A DNA stretch of 64,000 nt from positions 62,001 to 126,000 of the forward strand of contig BCIM01000016.1 in the NCBI GenBank assembly GCA_039545315.1, given 5' to 3'. Source of the DNA: Kondoa malvinella. Taxonomy: Eukaryota; Basidiomycota; Agaricostilbomycetes; Agaricostilbales; Kondoaceae. A program made the translations under genes and the position numbers. Every line of letters begins with the position of its first letter. Positions within the stretch are counted from its first letter, which is position 1. Positions 46,705 through 61,025 of this stretch are shown here, piece by piece. The notes beneath the pieces were generated by a model that ran no database searches, was not told where the DNA came from, and was given only the letters and a program-made list of their open reading frames with translations.

Positions 46705-47490
46705 TTATGAACCGACTTGATCTGCGCCTGGTAGCATTCTTCTGAGGGTGATTGATATGCGTCGACCTCGAACTAAGGACCTTTCTATCCCATCTTGAGT
46801 GTAGGTGTCTATCTTCTGAAAGGGAATACCGTGCTTGTAATCGTACCGAGCTGGACCGCTGAGGATGTAGACGTCTCCTGGTCGAAGTAGGACCGAGCTA
46901 TGGATCGTTTCATCTTTGCTAAATTGCATCAAGGCGGAAGAAAGGAAAGAGACGCCCAAGACGCCATCTGCATAACGAGAGGGTAGATCCACATGAGGAG
47001 TGATGCCTTGACCTGGTTCGTAGAGGTTCACAATCACTTGCAGCGTAAGACCCGAATTGAAGAGAAGCGCGTAGACGTCTCCAGGTAGGCTAGGACGCAA
47101 TAGATCAGGTAGGACGCGCAGTAGAGGTGCTGCTAGTTCTTCGGCTTGTGATCCCCACAGCATGCATTGATTGCTTGTGCCAGTGAACGCAGCAATGTTC
47201 TGTAATGCTTCTGATTGAATGTCTTCGGTGATGAGCGCAGGACAGTGGTACGCTCCTTCTATAGATTTTGTGCTAGGGATGAGTTCTTCGTCTTCATCAG
47301 AAGAGCCGAAAAGGTCTTGCATACGGTATGCAGTACAAGGCGAGTGGGCAGATTGGTGGGCGACGGTCAGAAAGGTTTGCAGGCAGTCTTGAATGTGCGA
47401 GTTCACTTTGTAACCGTCTTCTGACTTCTTCTGATGTCTCCAAAGCAAGGTCTTAACAGCAGACGAAGCTGTTTGGCGGTTTAGCGGCAA
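46705..47490 (-). CDS. AlkB-like 2OG-Fe(II) dioxygenase
   Basis: A single exon, rare in this window. The catalytic double-stranded beta helix shows LQVIVNLYEPGQGITPHVDL (HxD iron ligands), then SSVLLRPGDVYILSGPARYD, YKHGIPF (distal His), and the 2OG-binding RGRRISITLRRMLPG (RxxxxxR). The family removes methyl groups from nucleic acids or protein by oxidation; this subgroup's substrate is unclear. MQDLFGSSDEDEELIPSTKS, about residue 57, resembles a common fungal AlkB-homologue N-terminus, so the true start may be 47322. The first 56 codons (MPLNRQTASSAVKTLLWRHQ) would then be leader. The stop is 5 bp from the stop of the convergent kinase gene. Confidence 0.88.
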   Translation of the reverse strand: MPLNRQTASSAVKTLLWRHQKKSEDGYKVNSHIQDCLQTFLTVAHQSAHSPCTAYRMQDLFGSSDEDEELIPSTKSIEGAYHCPALITEDIQSEALQNIAAFTGTSNQCMLWGSQAEELAAPLLRVLPDLLRPSLPGDVYALLFNSGLTLQVIVNLYEPGQGITPHVDLPSRYADGVLGVSFLSSALMQFSKDETIHSSVLLRPGDVYILSGPARYDYKHGIPFQKIDTYTQDGIERSLVRGRRISITLRRMLPGADQVGS

Positions 47491-47786
47491 CCCGTCTGCG
47501 CGTAGCTCTGCACTGCCCTTGTCCTCGAACAGTCACAGCACTTGGACGTACACAGCATCTTGTAGGTCACTCCACTTATTCTGATACACTCTCCTTCCTG
47601 AACAGCGGGCACTCCTTACCTACCAGTTCACTAGCTCTGCCAAACTTTGGACCACTCTGTGAGTACGCTTGTCCTTGCGCAAAGTTCTGCAGCTCATCGT
47701 CTGCCCTTACATAGCTTGTACGTAGTCATGCTTTGAAAGATAGCCTCGATTGCTGAGACGCAGCTGCTCGGTAGACCAATAGCAAC

Positions 47787-50201
<2,415 letters not shown>

Positions 50202-50510
50202 CTAAAGATACGATGTTGAAATGAAACCAATATGCCCATTTACAAAGACGCGACGGATCTATGCACTGAACACCAATACTTCCAAAATTACCCTTGTTCC
50301 TCTATTCCTGCCCTCTTGTATCCCGTCCCCTTCACTCTTATCGTACTATATTGGTACCGGTTTTGTTTCCTCGTGAAGACTGAAGGAAGGGTCAGTTTAT
50401 CCTAGCGGACTTGCATTCGCTTACTAAGTCAGATGGAACGAGATGTTCCTCTTCTCGCACTCGGCCTGCACAGAAAACATCAGTCATCAATACACATTAT
50501 AAAGGCGAAA
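50202..50510. other. Convergent 3' regions of P5CDH and F-box/LRR gene
   Basis: Pyrimidine-rich, with TCGTACTATATTGG near 50340. No gene or RNA is recognised. It is wide compared with most convergent gaps in this window (5-100 bp). Confidence 0.4.
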
Positions 50511-51924
50511 TCAACCAACTTGAATCTCCTTCTCGTAGTCCAAATCATCGTGCAAATTCACCAAACACAGATCCACAAGATGCGGCAGCGAATCAAAGAT
50601 CGGTTGCAAGCCTTGCATGTTGACATCTTTCGGTACGTCATACAAGCAGAGATAGACGAGTCCTTTTGGTAAAGCAAGCGAAAGGACGTCGTTCATGTTA
50701 TCGTTGATGCCAATCTCGAGTAATTTCAAATTGGAGCATTTCTTCAATTGTTGCCCGAGGAACGTCACGTCCCTTTGTGATGGTACGACTTCTAATGTTC
50801 GGAGTTGAGGACCGACTCGTTCTAAGACGCGGCAGATGGCTTCTGGTGAGATTTTATGACAGAATTCCCATAGCGCCAAAGTGTAAAGATCGGTTCCGGC
50901 AAGGTCGAGTAAGAGTTCGAAATCGTTATCGCCGAAGCCGTCACTGGGCAGAGTAGTCAGCACGATTAAAGGCTGCGTGATTCCCGTGCGGGCTGTTTGT
51001 AATAGGCTTCAAATCTAGCCTCTAAAGCTAGACTTTTGCTTTTATGGATTTGCAACCAATTCTCCCGCGCCTGGTGCAAACGCACATTGGAGAATAAAAG
51101 CCAACTTGTTTGCTATAAAGATTTGTCAGTATTCAATGCAAAGACGCGGAAAGTTGGACCGACAGCGAAGAGGGAAGAGGTCTAAGTGCGGACGGAGGTA
51201 GAGGATTACTGAATGTCGGCTTGTCCAGCAGCAGACTTTGTAGTTGCGGATAGCAATTTGTCGCCAGACTCATTACGTGAGACAAATCCAAGCTGTCTGT
51301 ACGAGTAGAAGGCAGCTGTCAGAAGCGCTGAGACCTAGTGTGCAGAAAAGCGGACCAACCTGCGCTGAAGAGCTCCAGCCTGGAGAGATTGCTCAAAGCC
51401 AACAATAGATCTTGCGTTTCGCTTTCTGCATATTCGCCCATGGACAAAGCTCGCAAAGAAGGGCTGGCATAATGAAGCAAGCCAATCATAGCGCGAGTTG
51501 CATATATAAGGTCGGCTTCATCTCTAAAGTTGTCGCGCCACTGCATTCGAACAATTTGATGCCTTTGGCCTACTAGAGCTTTTGAGGACAATAGCTTGAC
51601 GAGCTTTGTTTCCGAATAGGGTTCATGGAAGGAGAGGTATTTGTATAGGTTGCGTTGCGCATGTGGTGTGAAAGCCTTGCACACCAAACAGAGAGGTAGA
51701 AGATAGACTGGTTGATAAAGGCGTTTGTAATAGCCGTCCTGTAGCCCGACATCAGACCTGTTGCTCCTCTTACTTCTTGCTCAGCCAGAAGCAGACATAC
51801 CGGACGCCAGAGTGCCAATTCCGAGCATATCCTACACAACGAACCCCGCGTCAAGAGATTTCAAGCATGAGCGGATGTGATCAACTGACCGGTCAAGAGC
51901 TTCTGGAGGTAGTCTGTTGAGCAT
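50511..51924 (-). CDS. F-box protein with degenerate leucine-rich repeats
   Basis: Starts MLNRLPPEALDRICSELALW, then LYQPVYLLPLCLVCKAFTPH, AQRNLYKYLSFHEPYSETKL. This is a split but readable F-box (LPPEALDRI...L..L..VCKAF...A...LY..L). The rest has repeated leucine-rich segments (LLHYASPSLRALSMGEYAES, LLALSNLSRLELFSAG, QLRTLEVVPSQRDVTFLGQQ, CSNLKLLEIGINDNMNDVLS, GLVYLCLYDVPKDVNMQGLQ, SLPHLVDLCLVNLHDDLDYE), typical of basidiomycete F-box proteins, a class expanded in those genomes. It probably recruits substrates to an SCF ligase; target unknown. Six introns. Divergent from MED17. Confidence 0.75.
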
Positions 51925-52250
51925 GGCGGAGGCCGTCTTCAAGGTGAAAAAAGTCTACTCCGCTCTTGCAAGCTTAGGGCGTCTGTACCTCTATAATGCT
52001 TACTTGATCGGCGCGCTGGTTGATCTGGAACAACTCACGGAGGTCGAGAATAGAGAATAGAGTCCCGACTTTGGAGTGGACAGCGGAGTAGACATACACT
52101 GCATCCCTTGGACAGCGCCTGTCGAGTGCCGAAAAAGACAAGTCGCCGAAAGCGCTTCCATCAGACCGTCGCTGCAAGTAGTGTATACCCTATCGCGTCG
52201 TGATACCTGTGCTACCTGTGATATACTGACCTCGAACACGTCGCGAAGCA
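51925..52250. promoter_or_regulatory. Divergent promoter of F-box/LRR gene and MED17
   Basis: 326 bp between two opposed start codons. It has CTCGAACACGTCGCGAAGC just before the MED17 start. No named element is clear. Confidence 0.4.
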
Positions 52251-53970
52251 ATGGATATGACCTTTCTCGAGTCCAACAATTTGTTCGACTATGACTATTC
52301 GGAAGAGGGCAAGACCAGACCTGTGCTGCTTTCACATGATGCAGCCAAGAAACCTCTATCGTCCAAGCTGCAATCGCTCTGGTCAGACCAAGAGAGGCCT
52401 TTCCTCACCTTGACTGAACAAAATGTGTCCATTCGCCCGCCTACCAATGACGAACAAGCGAAGCCGCCAGGTCATCTAGACGAAACAGAAGTCAAGAAAT
52501 TGAAAGAATCCATGTTTGAAAAGCTCAGTCTAGCAAACAACGAACTACATCTCGCTTTAGACCTCATCAACTTGCTCGTTCCCGTTCCAGCTACAGATAC
52601 GCAACCTCAACTCCCACTGCATCAGACAGCTCTAGCTGCATCAGTCCTTTCTACTCCTTTACCGCCTTACAACCCTCCTACTCAAGCTCATTCGGCGTCA
52701 CAAGCCTATGCTTCGAAATTACATTCTCTAGAAGGAGCTTCTAAATCCCTACTCGCCGCTTCTAAACGCATCAAAACAGTCAGCGCTCGTTCGAAAGAAG
52801 ATTGGAGGTCCTATGTCCATTGGCGCGATGAGGGTTATGAAGTGCAAGCTCGTGGTGCGGCAAGAGGAGCGAGTCTGAATGGGAAAGGTGCAGAGAGGTT
52901 GGCGAAAGAGATGGTGGTGTTGACTACATGTCAGGAGTGTATGAATGTTGGGTTGAGGAGTATTGGGTTAGGTTGGTTGGCTGAAGAATCGGATGAGGGC
53001 AAGAGAAAGATTGCGTTCCCTGAGCGAAGGAATGGTAGAAGAAGATTGAGAGTCGGTGTCAAGAAAGGCAAAGAGGAGAGCTGGTATACGCCCAAGGTGC
53101 CGGCTGATGATTTGAAAGCTGCGAGATTAGAGATGCTGGATGAGGATATTTATGATATGGTGCGTGGAGCGCCTTCAACATCGTTTGCCATGTTCAGATG
53201 GAGAACCTACGTACAGGCTCTGCGGGAGATACGGCAAACACCAAAGATAGCTGAAAAGCCTATGGAGTCCTTTGTCGAAGAGAACTCTCTTACACTCTCT
53301 ATCGGCAAACAGCATCATCTCACTCTAGAAATGGTCCGTGGCTACTGTGCTCCAATCCGTCACGTGCTAAGGATTGCATAGACATCGATAGAGGACCTTG
53401 CTTCCGACTCAATACCGTCAAGAGATTGCGACCTGGCAGCATCAACTCTATATTTACGCATTCTCTCCATCTATCAAGCCAGATGCAAGGCATCACATAG
53501 TCTAGGCAGAGCACCTTCTAACCCACCTATCTTGCGACCTATTATCGACTTGCTAGCCTACCGAAGAATGCTGCGCGACACAATGCCTTTATTCCATCTT
53601 CTCGTCAAGCAGATGAAGGAGACTCTATCTGATCAGGTACAGTTAGATTTGGATCAGGCGTTGGAAGGGTCTGAAGGGTTGCTGGATCAACTATTTGGCA
53701 GTCTAAAGGAGAAGATCACTCTAGGCGGTAGTGTGACGATCCGCGTGGATGGCATGTGAGTGTCCAACTATGAGCAAGGAGCCAGCACTGATGAATGTCA
53801 GACCGAGGATAGAGGCAGTCTTCAGCTCACCGAGGGAAGTCGCGATGCTCATGCCGCACGGAAGGGTCGTAGCTACCTCCACTGCGCAATTGAAGGATAT
53901 GATGCTCATGCAATTGAGGAGCATACAAGGCTTTGAACAGGCGGAAGTAGATTGGGACGCACTTGAATGA
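52251..53970 (+). CDS. MED17: Mediator subunit 17
   Basis: Starts MDMTFLESNNLFDYDYSEEG. The conserved part includes HLDETEVKKLKESMFEKLSL, ANNELHLALDLINLLVPVPA, the Med17 signature (LxxxRxxMxxxLxxAxxELxxALDLxxLLL). Then come HSLEGASKSLLAASKRIKTV, CQECMNVGLRSIGLGWLAEE, PADDLKAARLEMLDEDIYDM and, after an intron at 53334-53381 (GTCCGT donor), TSIEDLASDSIPSRDCDLAA, LLAYRRMLRDTMPLFHLLVK, RIEAVFSSPREVAMLMPHGR, ending QAEVDWDALE. It is a head-module scaffold of Mediator and bridges activators to RNA polymerase II. About 557 residues. Its stop lies only 33 bp before the EMC8/9-like ATG. Confidence 0.85.
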
Positions 53971-54003
53971 AGTCACATAATTGCACAGGCTTGACCAGAC
54001 ACG

Positions 54004-54740
54004 ATGACTGCTTTATCAACACAAGCCTACCTCAAGCCGTTACTGCATTCCGTCAAGCACTCGGCCTCAGCTGTCGTTGGTCTGCTGTTATGCGTCCAAG
54101 GCTCGCCGGATGAAATTGTCGACGTGATTCCTTTGCACCATCATTGGGTTACGCTCTCTCCTATGACAGAAGCTGGACTGGGTATCGTCAGTTACCATCA
54201 ATGCTCTCGTACACGAGTGCAGCTTGATAGCAGTTCTGACAGGCAAACGAATACGCTGCCAGCTCGAAACCTGTTTTGGAAATCTGTGGTGTCTATTTGG
54301 CCAACGCAAAGTTGGATGATGCGTCTATCAGCCCGACGGGAGAAGTGCTAGCAGAACAGATAGCGAGGAGAACGGGGAGAGATGCGTTGATACTTGTTGT
54401 GCGTGACTTTCCCTTCTGCTGAAGCTCAGCTGACGTCGGGGAGCTTGCACAGATTGATAACAAGCTCTTACCGACTGGGAAAAGCCCGTATCAGGTATGG
54501 AAGTAGGCCTAGTGTGAGTGTTGAGCTCATACACTGTCCGTAACTTCTATACAGGCCTTCACCTGTTCAGCATCCTCCTCTCCATCTCCCTCATCAGTAA
54601 CACCACTAGACGAAGCATTACCAGCCAAAACAGTCAGCTATCTCACACAACCAAAACTCGTACAAAGCATAGGGGACTTTGATGAGCATCTAGAACACAT
54701 TGGCGTAGGGTTCTTAGGGCAGGAAATAGATCTACCATAG
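54004..54740 (+). CDS. ER membrane complex subunit 8/9
   Basis: MTALSTQAYLKPLLHSVKHS, SASAVVGLLLCVQGSPDEIV, DVIPLHHHWVTLSPMTEAGL, GIANEYAASSKPVLEICGVY, LANAKLDDASISPTGEVLAE, QIARRTGRDALILVIDNKLL, PYQAFTCSASS, ending GVGFLGQEIDLP. This is the UPF0172/EMC8-EMC9 fold, an MPN-like domain without the JAMM metal ligands. It is a cytosolic subunit of the EMC, which inserts tail-anchored and multipass proteins into the ER membrane. Budding yeast lacks this subunit, so its presence is informative about lineage. Three introns, about 197 residues. With only 33 bp after MED17, its promoter must lie inside that gene, or both share a transcript. Confidence 0.9.
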
Positions 54741-54781
54741 GGATAGAATAACAGCGTAATAATACAATGCACACAGGGGTA

Positions 54782-56195
54782 TTATGAGTTTGCTAGACGT
54801 ACGTAATCCGTAGAGACGTGATCATACGCGTCCAGTGGAGCGAGAAAGTACTTGGCCTGATCTCGAGCTAGCCATCTACCAGAATTTGTCAGCTACTGTT
54901 TGAGCTTGGAACAAGTTTCGTACTTGAGCATATCAGCAATCGCTTCTTGCAGTACTGCAACCCCTTCCGCATCCATCGTGGTATGCGCAATAAGCTCAGG
55001 CAGATTGACTGTGCTCACCACGAAAATCAACAAATGCTCTTGAGCATATTGACCTGAACGACGCACCGAATAATCGCAACAAGTGCTCAGCACCATATAT
55101 CGAGCTCATTGCCACTTCATCTCCATCTGTACGCCGTTCCCCGTCCAAATCAGTCATAAACTGAAGCGAGCAGCAGGTAGCGTACGTTTCTTCCTCAACT
55201 CGCTGTACTGCCCTCGCTCGAATCGATAAAGCAGGTTGTTCCCTAGGCATTTATCAAAGTAGAGTTGTAGGCCAGATACGACTTCTTGTGTTAGTGAAGC
55301 TGCATGTCTGCACTCCCACTACTCATGGATTCATCGAGATGAGTAATGAGCAAGAGACTTACGGTGCTTTTGCGTCAGCTGTCGCTTCTTCCTGGTATGC
55401 TTTGAGGATATCTTGTACGCTTGGTTCTCTTGGTAGCGGCACGAGCTGTCCATACGGGGCTATAGTCAGGCTCTGACAAGCCGATAACAAGCACCTGAAC
55501 GGACCTGCGAATTCTTCGTAACAGCCTCCCAATCATCCACCAACTGAACCTTGAGACTCGCAGGAATAGTCAACTTAATCTCTGGTCTCTGCCTCCATTC
55601 ATCCTCCTGATCCAAAACAGGCGCAACACTCTCTCTACCCCTCTTGGTCCCTCGACCAGCTTCGCTTTTCTTACCTTTTGCCTCTTTTTCAGGTTTAGAA
55701 GTCGACGCTGCATGTTCTCTTTCCACTTTTTCCCGAGCTTTGAGCGAACCAGTCAGTTGTTTTTGCTTTTCCAAGTTGGATTCAGTGAGTTTGAGCAAGC
55801 GGGATTCGGGAACGTATTCATCCCATCTGCTTGCCGACTCAATCATGACTGCCTTGGCAGAGGTGAACAAGAGGACAAACGTGACTTTCCAGCCTTTGTA
55901 ATGAACGAGGTAGTGTGGTCCTGTTGCGCCGGATTTGTTGTCTTCTGCTGACCACATTTCGGCCTTGAGGATCTGAGTAGCGATATCAGTATACGAACAC
56001 AGAGCTACGTGGAATGGAGAGGAACCCTTGCTTCGTACATCCTGCTAAGACATTAGCGAGACTTGAAGATGCAAAGAGAGCGCTCACAGAGGGCCGTGAA
56101 AGCATAGCGCGCGTTCGTTCTCAGCGTATAATAGCTTTATAAGGCATCAGACGCGTGCCTTGAGTCTACAGTAGCGATAAACGTACTTTCGACAT
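54782..56195 (-). CDS. EAF3: EAF3 / MRG15 chromodomain protein
   Basis: Starts MSKLLYAENERALCFHGPLM, YEARILKAEMW, with a 3-codon first exon (MSK) followed by a canonical intron. The chromo barrel continues GPHYLVHYKGWK and RWDEYVPESRLLKLTESNLE. A Lys/Glu/Ser hinge (KPEKEAKGKKSEAGRGTKRG) leads to the MRG domain: IKLTIPASLKVQLVDDWEAV, LYFDKCLGNNLLYRFERGQY, YGAEHLLRLF, LPELIAHTTMDAEGVAVLQE, WLARDQAKYFLAPLDAYDHV. Ends VRLANS. It reads H3K36 methylation for NuA4 acetylase and Rpd3S deacetylase. In-frame reading of an intron in the chromo barrel (GWKV...KAVMIE region) must be spliced out. Tandem with the upstream TMEM14-like gene, 84 bp apart. Confidence 0.93.
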
Positions 56196-56279
56196 GTTGC
56201 AGAAAGTCGCGGGTGAAAGTCAACATGGATACATTTTGTGGATGATACAAGCTCGCCCTGGTCTGCTCTCTGTCCCTTT

Positions 56280-56848
56280 TTATCTCAATAGCCGTCTCCC
56301 GTATCGGAGTAGCATGCAGAATGAAGCCATAGCGACCATCCCAGCTGGCATCATCTGTGAGAATGTCCACCCCTCTTAGCTGCGCAGACAGCACTAAGCA
56401 AGAGGACCACTCACCTTGCCCGACGAGAGATAGCGCCGTGTCATGACGAACGTGAGAAAGAAGGAAACCCCTGCGAAAGCAAACTGGGATCAGTTTGCTG
56501 CACTTTCAACTGCAAAGTGAGACCGACCAATGATTACATCCACGTTCTGATGTAACAAAGCTGTGAAGCAGAAGGGACTGCACGTCGGCGCAAGTCTGAC
56601 TGCCTCTCTCCTTGCTTACCTCTGTTGACTCCAAAGAAAGCTGCACAGCCGCTCAACGTTCCCATGACAAGAGAAGCTACTGAGCCGGCCTTGATGTAAC
56701 CAATCACTGAAAGCACATAGAGAGTAAGAAAACAGAAGAAAAGAAGCAAAGAACGGCGCACATCCGCCAACGCATAACAGCGTCGCATCTTATGAAACAG
56801 AATGAGAAGGCAAGCCACGAGCACGGAAAGGAGAGTAGTCACATCCAT
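56280..56848 (-). CDS. TMEM14 family protein
   Basis: The start MDVTTLLSVL at 56848 is followed, past an unresolved first intron, by VIGYIKAGSVASLVMGTLSG, CAAFFGVNRALLHQNVDVII, GVSFFLTFVMTRRYLSSGKM, MPAGMVAMASFCMLLRY. GYxKxGSxxSLxxG and the terminal (S)GKxMPAGxxxxxS are TMEM14 (UPF0136) signatures. These are three- or four-helix proteins of mitochondrial inner membrane or Golgi; the plant FAX1 relatives export fatty acids. The role here is inferred only from family. Exon 2 can also be read through in frame upstream (FFCFLTLYVLS), so the N-terminal 50 residues are uncertain. Divergent from the LAM gene, 202 bp between starts. Confidence 0.8.
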
Positions 56849-57050
56849 AGCCTAGCCAGTCATACTCTACCATCTTGTAAAGCTGTCGGTAGTTGCTTTC
56901 CAACCTCGTCAGGCGAACGCGGGGTCGAGCTTCAAAAAGCCGGACAGCGAGCTACTTGTTGCTCCCAACGGTCATCTGAATACCAAAACTGAAGTGATAC
57001 CGCGACACCTGTGCCCTTCTTGGCCTATACCCTTGCATTGACGCGCGAAT

Positions 57051-59659
57051 ATGGTGCTCGGGATGCTATCAAAACGCGGGAAAGCAAGCTCAAGGGAGCC
57101 TTCAGAAGCAGGCGGGCCTCCAGCTACACCAGAAAAACAAGGCTACGAACCGCCAGAAAACGTCGTGCAGCCTCTATCGGCGACTTCGAGCTTGGACTCT
57201 GCTTCCAAGTCCAACGCTGCTCAAATGAAGCGCAAACAATCTTCAGCTTCCTCTCGTTCTGTTCCTGCTTCTCTTGTTGAAGAATTGGATCCAACAAAGA
57301 AACGAAGGAAATCTGTCGTGCTCAATGTACCTATGACGAGCTCGCCTTCCTCTTTCCCTGCTGTAGCCCAATCACCAGCGTCAATAGACATACAACCACC
57401 TACACCAGTTACTTCTTATCCATCCGAAACGGACCTCGAATCACTCGCACCACCACTCCGAAACAAAGCATCTCAACTCTCCCTGACCGATTCCGAACAT
57501 TCCCACAGAGCAAGACAAACTTCTTCCTCAACACTCACACCGGCTCATCCACGTCATAGAGGTCGTTCCTTCCTTTCTAACCCTATCCAACCAAATCGTT
57601 CAGCTTCAACGACTTCTTCTATAGGCTCAGCATTACAGCCTTCTACGTCAAACATGTCCGTACTTACGAGCCCCACGGGTAGTCCGGAAGAAGAAGAAGA
57701 AGATGATGGTGATCGCTATGGTTATTTACAATCTATTGATCCGCTCGACGATGAGGATTATGGTGCTGTTGGAAGGAATGCTTTTGATGATGGTGTGCTG
57801 GGTTATGCAGTGGCTAGCAGTAAAAGAAATGCGGATTTTCATGCTTTGTTTGAAACTGTGCCGGAGGATGATTATCTGGTCGAAGGTGCGCATTAAAAGA
57901 TGAGCTCCAGCCCAAAGGCTGATTTATGGGTAGACTTTGGATGCGCGCTTCAAAAGGAGATATTGTTACAAGGAAGGCTGTATGTCTCGGAACATCATCT
58001 TTGCTTCTATGCAAACATCTTTGGTTGGGTCACGAATGTTGGTCCATCCCCGGCTGTAAAGATGTCTATTGACATTCTTGCCAGCTGGTCCTACCGCTAA
58101 CAGAAGTCGTCTCTGTCGAAAAGCGCATGACAGCAATGATCATACCCAACGCTATCCAAATCACTACAACAGGTGCAAGGCATACTTTCGCTTCCTTCCT
58201 TGCTCGAGATACGACATACGATCTGATCGTCTCTATCTGGCGAATCTCACATCCTTCTGGTCCGACTCCTTCATTACCTGACACGGAACCCTCTACCGCT
58301 ATGCTCGATTCGGAAGATAGCCATGAAGAAGGTGAAAAGGACGGAAGCCAGCCTTCTCGAGGCAGACGAAGAAGAGCATGGAAGAGAAGATTGAGAAGCG
58401 ACAAGTCTATACCGCAAAGCAGCAGTTCTACAACACAGCAAGGTCACCCACGCGAAGCAAGTGATCCCATGCCTAAGAAAGTCGCTCATCGACCTACTGC
58501 CGTTCCTCCTTCTGTGGAATTGTTCAAAGATGTCATGATGGATGAAACTTTCAATGCTACACCAGAGAAGATCTATAACCTCATGTTCACTTCCGAGCAG
58601 TTTATGCGCGATTTCTGGGCCAACAATCAGAAATTGACAGGTAAGCCGCATTATTACAATCACGCTTCGGTGTGTCCTTACTTCTCCGGCTTTACAGAGA
58701 TACAACTGGGCGATTGGAAACCTCCTACAACAGCGCCAACCCATCTCCTCATGCGCGATTTCTCATACATTAAACCCATCTCCGCACCAGTAGGACCGAA
58801 ACAATTGAAATGCTACGTCTCGGAGTTTAGCGAGATTGTCGATTTCGATGCCTACGTTGTGGTATTGACTGTCACTCAAACACCGGATGCACCGAGTGGG
58901 AGCTCGTTCTCTACCAAGACTAGGACGTGTATGACTTGGGCGAAGAATAATCAATGTCGGGTGCAGGTGTTTAGTACGATCGAATGGACGAAGAGCAGTT
59001 TCCTTAAAGGTACGTCACAATCCGCTGTTGGCTATCAGTAGCTTACTTCGGGCTCTTGTCGTACAGGTGTTATCACTTCCTCGGCACTCGAAGGCCAAAG
59101 ATCATATCATGTCCAACTCAATAAGGAGATGCGCGCATACATCGAAAAGCACAAGAACGAATTCCACGACCCTACTTCAGATCCAGAAGACGACCAATCA
59201 GATGAAGAGGACCAGACAGCAAACAACACTATGGTCACTTCTGCAGCACAACCAAGTACGCCAGAAGAACCATGGCTTAGGACGAAACTTGGTCCAGCAG
59301 CCATGGTCCTCGACCTGCTAGAACCGATCAAAGATACCCTCATGGAGTTGTCACCGCTACAAATGGCAACTGCGGGCGTCATCATTCTTCTCATAATATC
59401 GAACCTATGGACTCTAGGCTCAGATCGCGAGTCAAGTAAGATTACACCGAGAAGATCAGCGCCGGAACATCGGAATCCGGATCAAGTCGCTTCTGCTGTG
59501 AGGGATGTCTTGCAGGAGTATTTTGCGGCTGGTCCGGCTGCTGTTACTACCAAATCTGTCTCGCGCGGAGAGGAGAGGGATGAGATTGTTAGGGTTTTGG
59601 ATGAGCTTGAACTCAGGATTACGAGATTGCGGTCAGAGTTGGAGCAGCCCAAAGGTTGA
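57051..59659 (+). CDS. LAM/GRAMD1-type sterol transfer protein (GRAM + VASt + TM)
   Basis: A disordered N-terminal region of about 270 residues (MVLGMLSKRGKASSREPSEA) leads to the GRAM domain: FGCALQKEILLQGRLYVSEH, HLCFYANIFGWVTN, LVLPLTEVVSVEKRMTAMII. After a basic linker (RGRRRRAWKRRLRS) the VASt domain reads VELFKDVMMDETFNATPEKI, MFTSEQFMRDFWANNQKLTE, RDFSYIKPISAPVGPKQLKC, YVVVLTVTQTPDAPSGSSF, CRVQVFSTIEWTKSSFLKGV. A single C-terminal helix ATAGVIILLIISNLWTLG anchors it in the ER, followed by a coiled tail. This is the Lam/Ysp/Ltc family that moves ergosterol between ER and plasma membrane, mitochondria or vacuole at contact sites. Complete domain order. Only about five introns. Confidence 0.93.
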
Positions 59660-59822
59660 TGAATGCACATGTTCATGTAGCACCACACTACTACAGTGAG
59701 CACAGTCAGGCTTTCAGTTTGGCGAAAATTGGGAAGCCATGTCCTGCTCTCAGCCACTGCGCTCGATGCTCGAGTCGGTGAGGAAGTTGTACATAGGCCA
59801 TACATGTATTGTTCAAGCTAGA

Positions 59823-60744
59823 CTACTTCCTGCTGTTGCGTATTAGAGCTATGGCCGCTGCAGCACCCACGGCTCTGCAAGAAAGGTCAGTTTTTTTCCG
59901 CTGATTCGCTCGTGCAGATTGACATACGCTATACTGCCCACCAGAGCCATACCAACAAGGCCCTCTGTACATCCGGACAACGCTTTAGCTCCACAGAGCA
60001 TCAGTGACGCCGAACGCACCTTTCGAGACTGCCTTCTGTATCAACCCGCCCAAAGCCTGCGCTTGCATATTATGCGGTTCTTTATCCATCAGCATGTCTA
60101 TCTTTCACATCAGGGTCTATTCATCCTATAACGAACAGAGACAGACCATTGAACTTTCTAGCTTCTTCATAATTCCCAAGCTGATAATGACCTAAAGCGA
60201 GGTAGTACAGGCATTCTCGTCTTCTTGAAGGTTCGTCTCGATAGATGGCCATGAGGAGTGCTACACCGCGGGAAATGTCGTCTTTCGCTTGCGGGCCAGA
60301 GCATTTTACTAGTCCCCTGCGAGTGAGAGATGGTCAGCGATTGTCTGCGAAAAGGGATGGATCGACGAGCTGTTGAATTCAAGGGAGAAGTAAAGAGATG
60401 CACAACAAGAGTATGACCTCACCAAGCGCTAGGACGAGCGGAAGATGCAAGTGCCTATAGCACGTCACATGCCAGATCACACAGACAGAGCTGAGCAAAG
60501 AGGCGTTCAAGGGAAGACAAAGGGAGTGCGAGTGTAAAGATAAAGAGCCTCACCAAGCCAGATTGAACCTCGCTTGTATAGTCAAATGGCCAGAAGCGCG
60601 TTCATTGTCGTATTGCTGTTGCAGGACATCCAATTCTTGCGGCGTCAACTTGCATCCAATGTGATCAGCACGAGCCTCAAGAGGCCTACAGAGACTCACA
60701 GGCGCTTCTAGATCAGCTGGTGAAGGCAAAATATCGGACGGCAT
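59823..60744 (-). CDS. FIS1: Mitochondrial fission protein FIS1
   Basis: [47 protein letters not shown], then TPR helices whose exons are visible at 60180-60310 ([24 protein letters not shown], [21 protein letters not shown]), then [20 protein letters not shown] with IALIRNSRK as a tail anchor and basic C-terminus. This is the complete Fis1 plan: N-arm, two TPRs, one C-terminal helix in the mitochondrial/peroxisomal outer membrane. It recruits the dynamin Dnm1 through adaptors. About 155 residues. Last intron has a GTATGT donor. Divergent from the AT-hook gene. Confidence 0.9.
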
Positions 60745-61025
60745 GGCTGTTGGAGTGTAACGACCGAGCAGAGCACAAGTGGATGATATACCCCACGAGC
60801 GGACTGTGATACCCGTTGCTACGTCTTATTGGAGGATCCCCTGACTTGCACTGCGTTGACTGGCTGCGAGAAGCTGCGAGGCGTTAACCTGTTTTTGTTG
60901 GCATTGCGTCTCTTGGGAACTCTATACAGCGCTCGGAAGCTCTTGCAACACTCTCAAGTGCATTAGAGAAGTCCTGTAAAGATTCTCGAAGGCCAGAGAC
61001 TGTAATCTGTGCTTTCAACGTCGAA

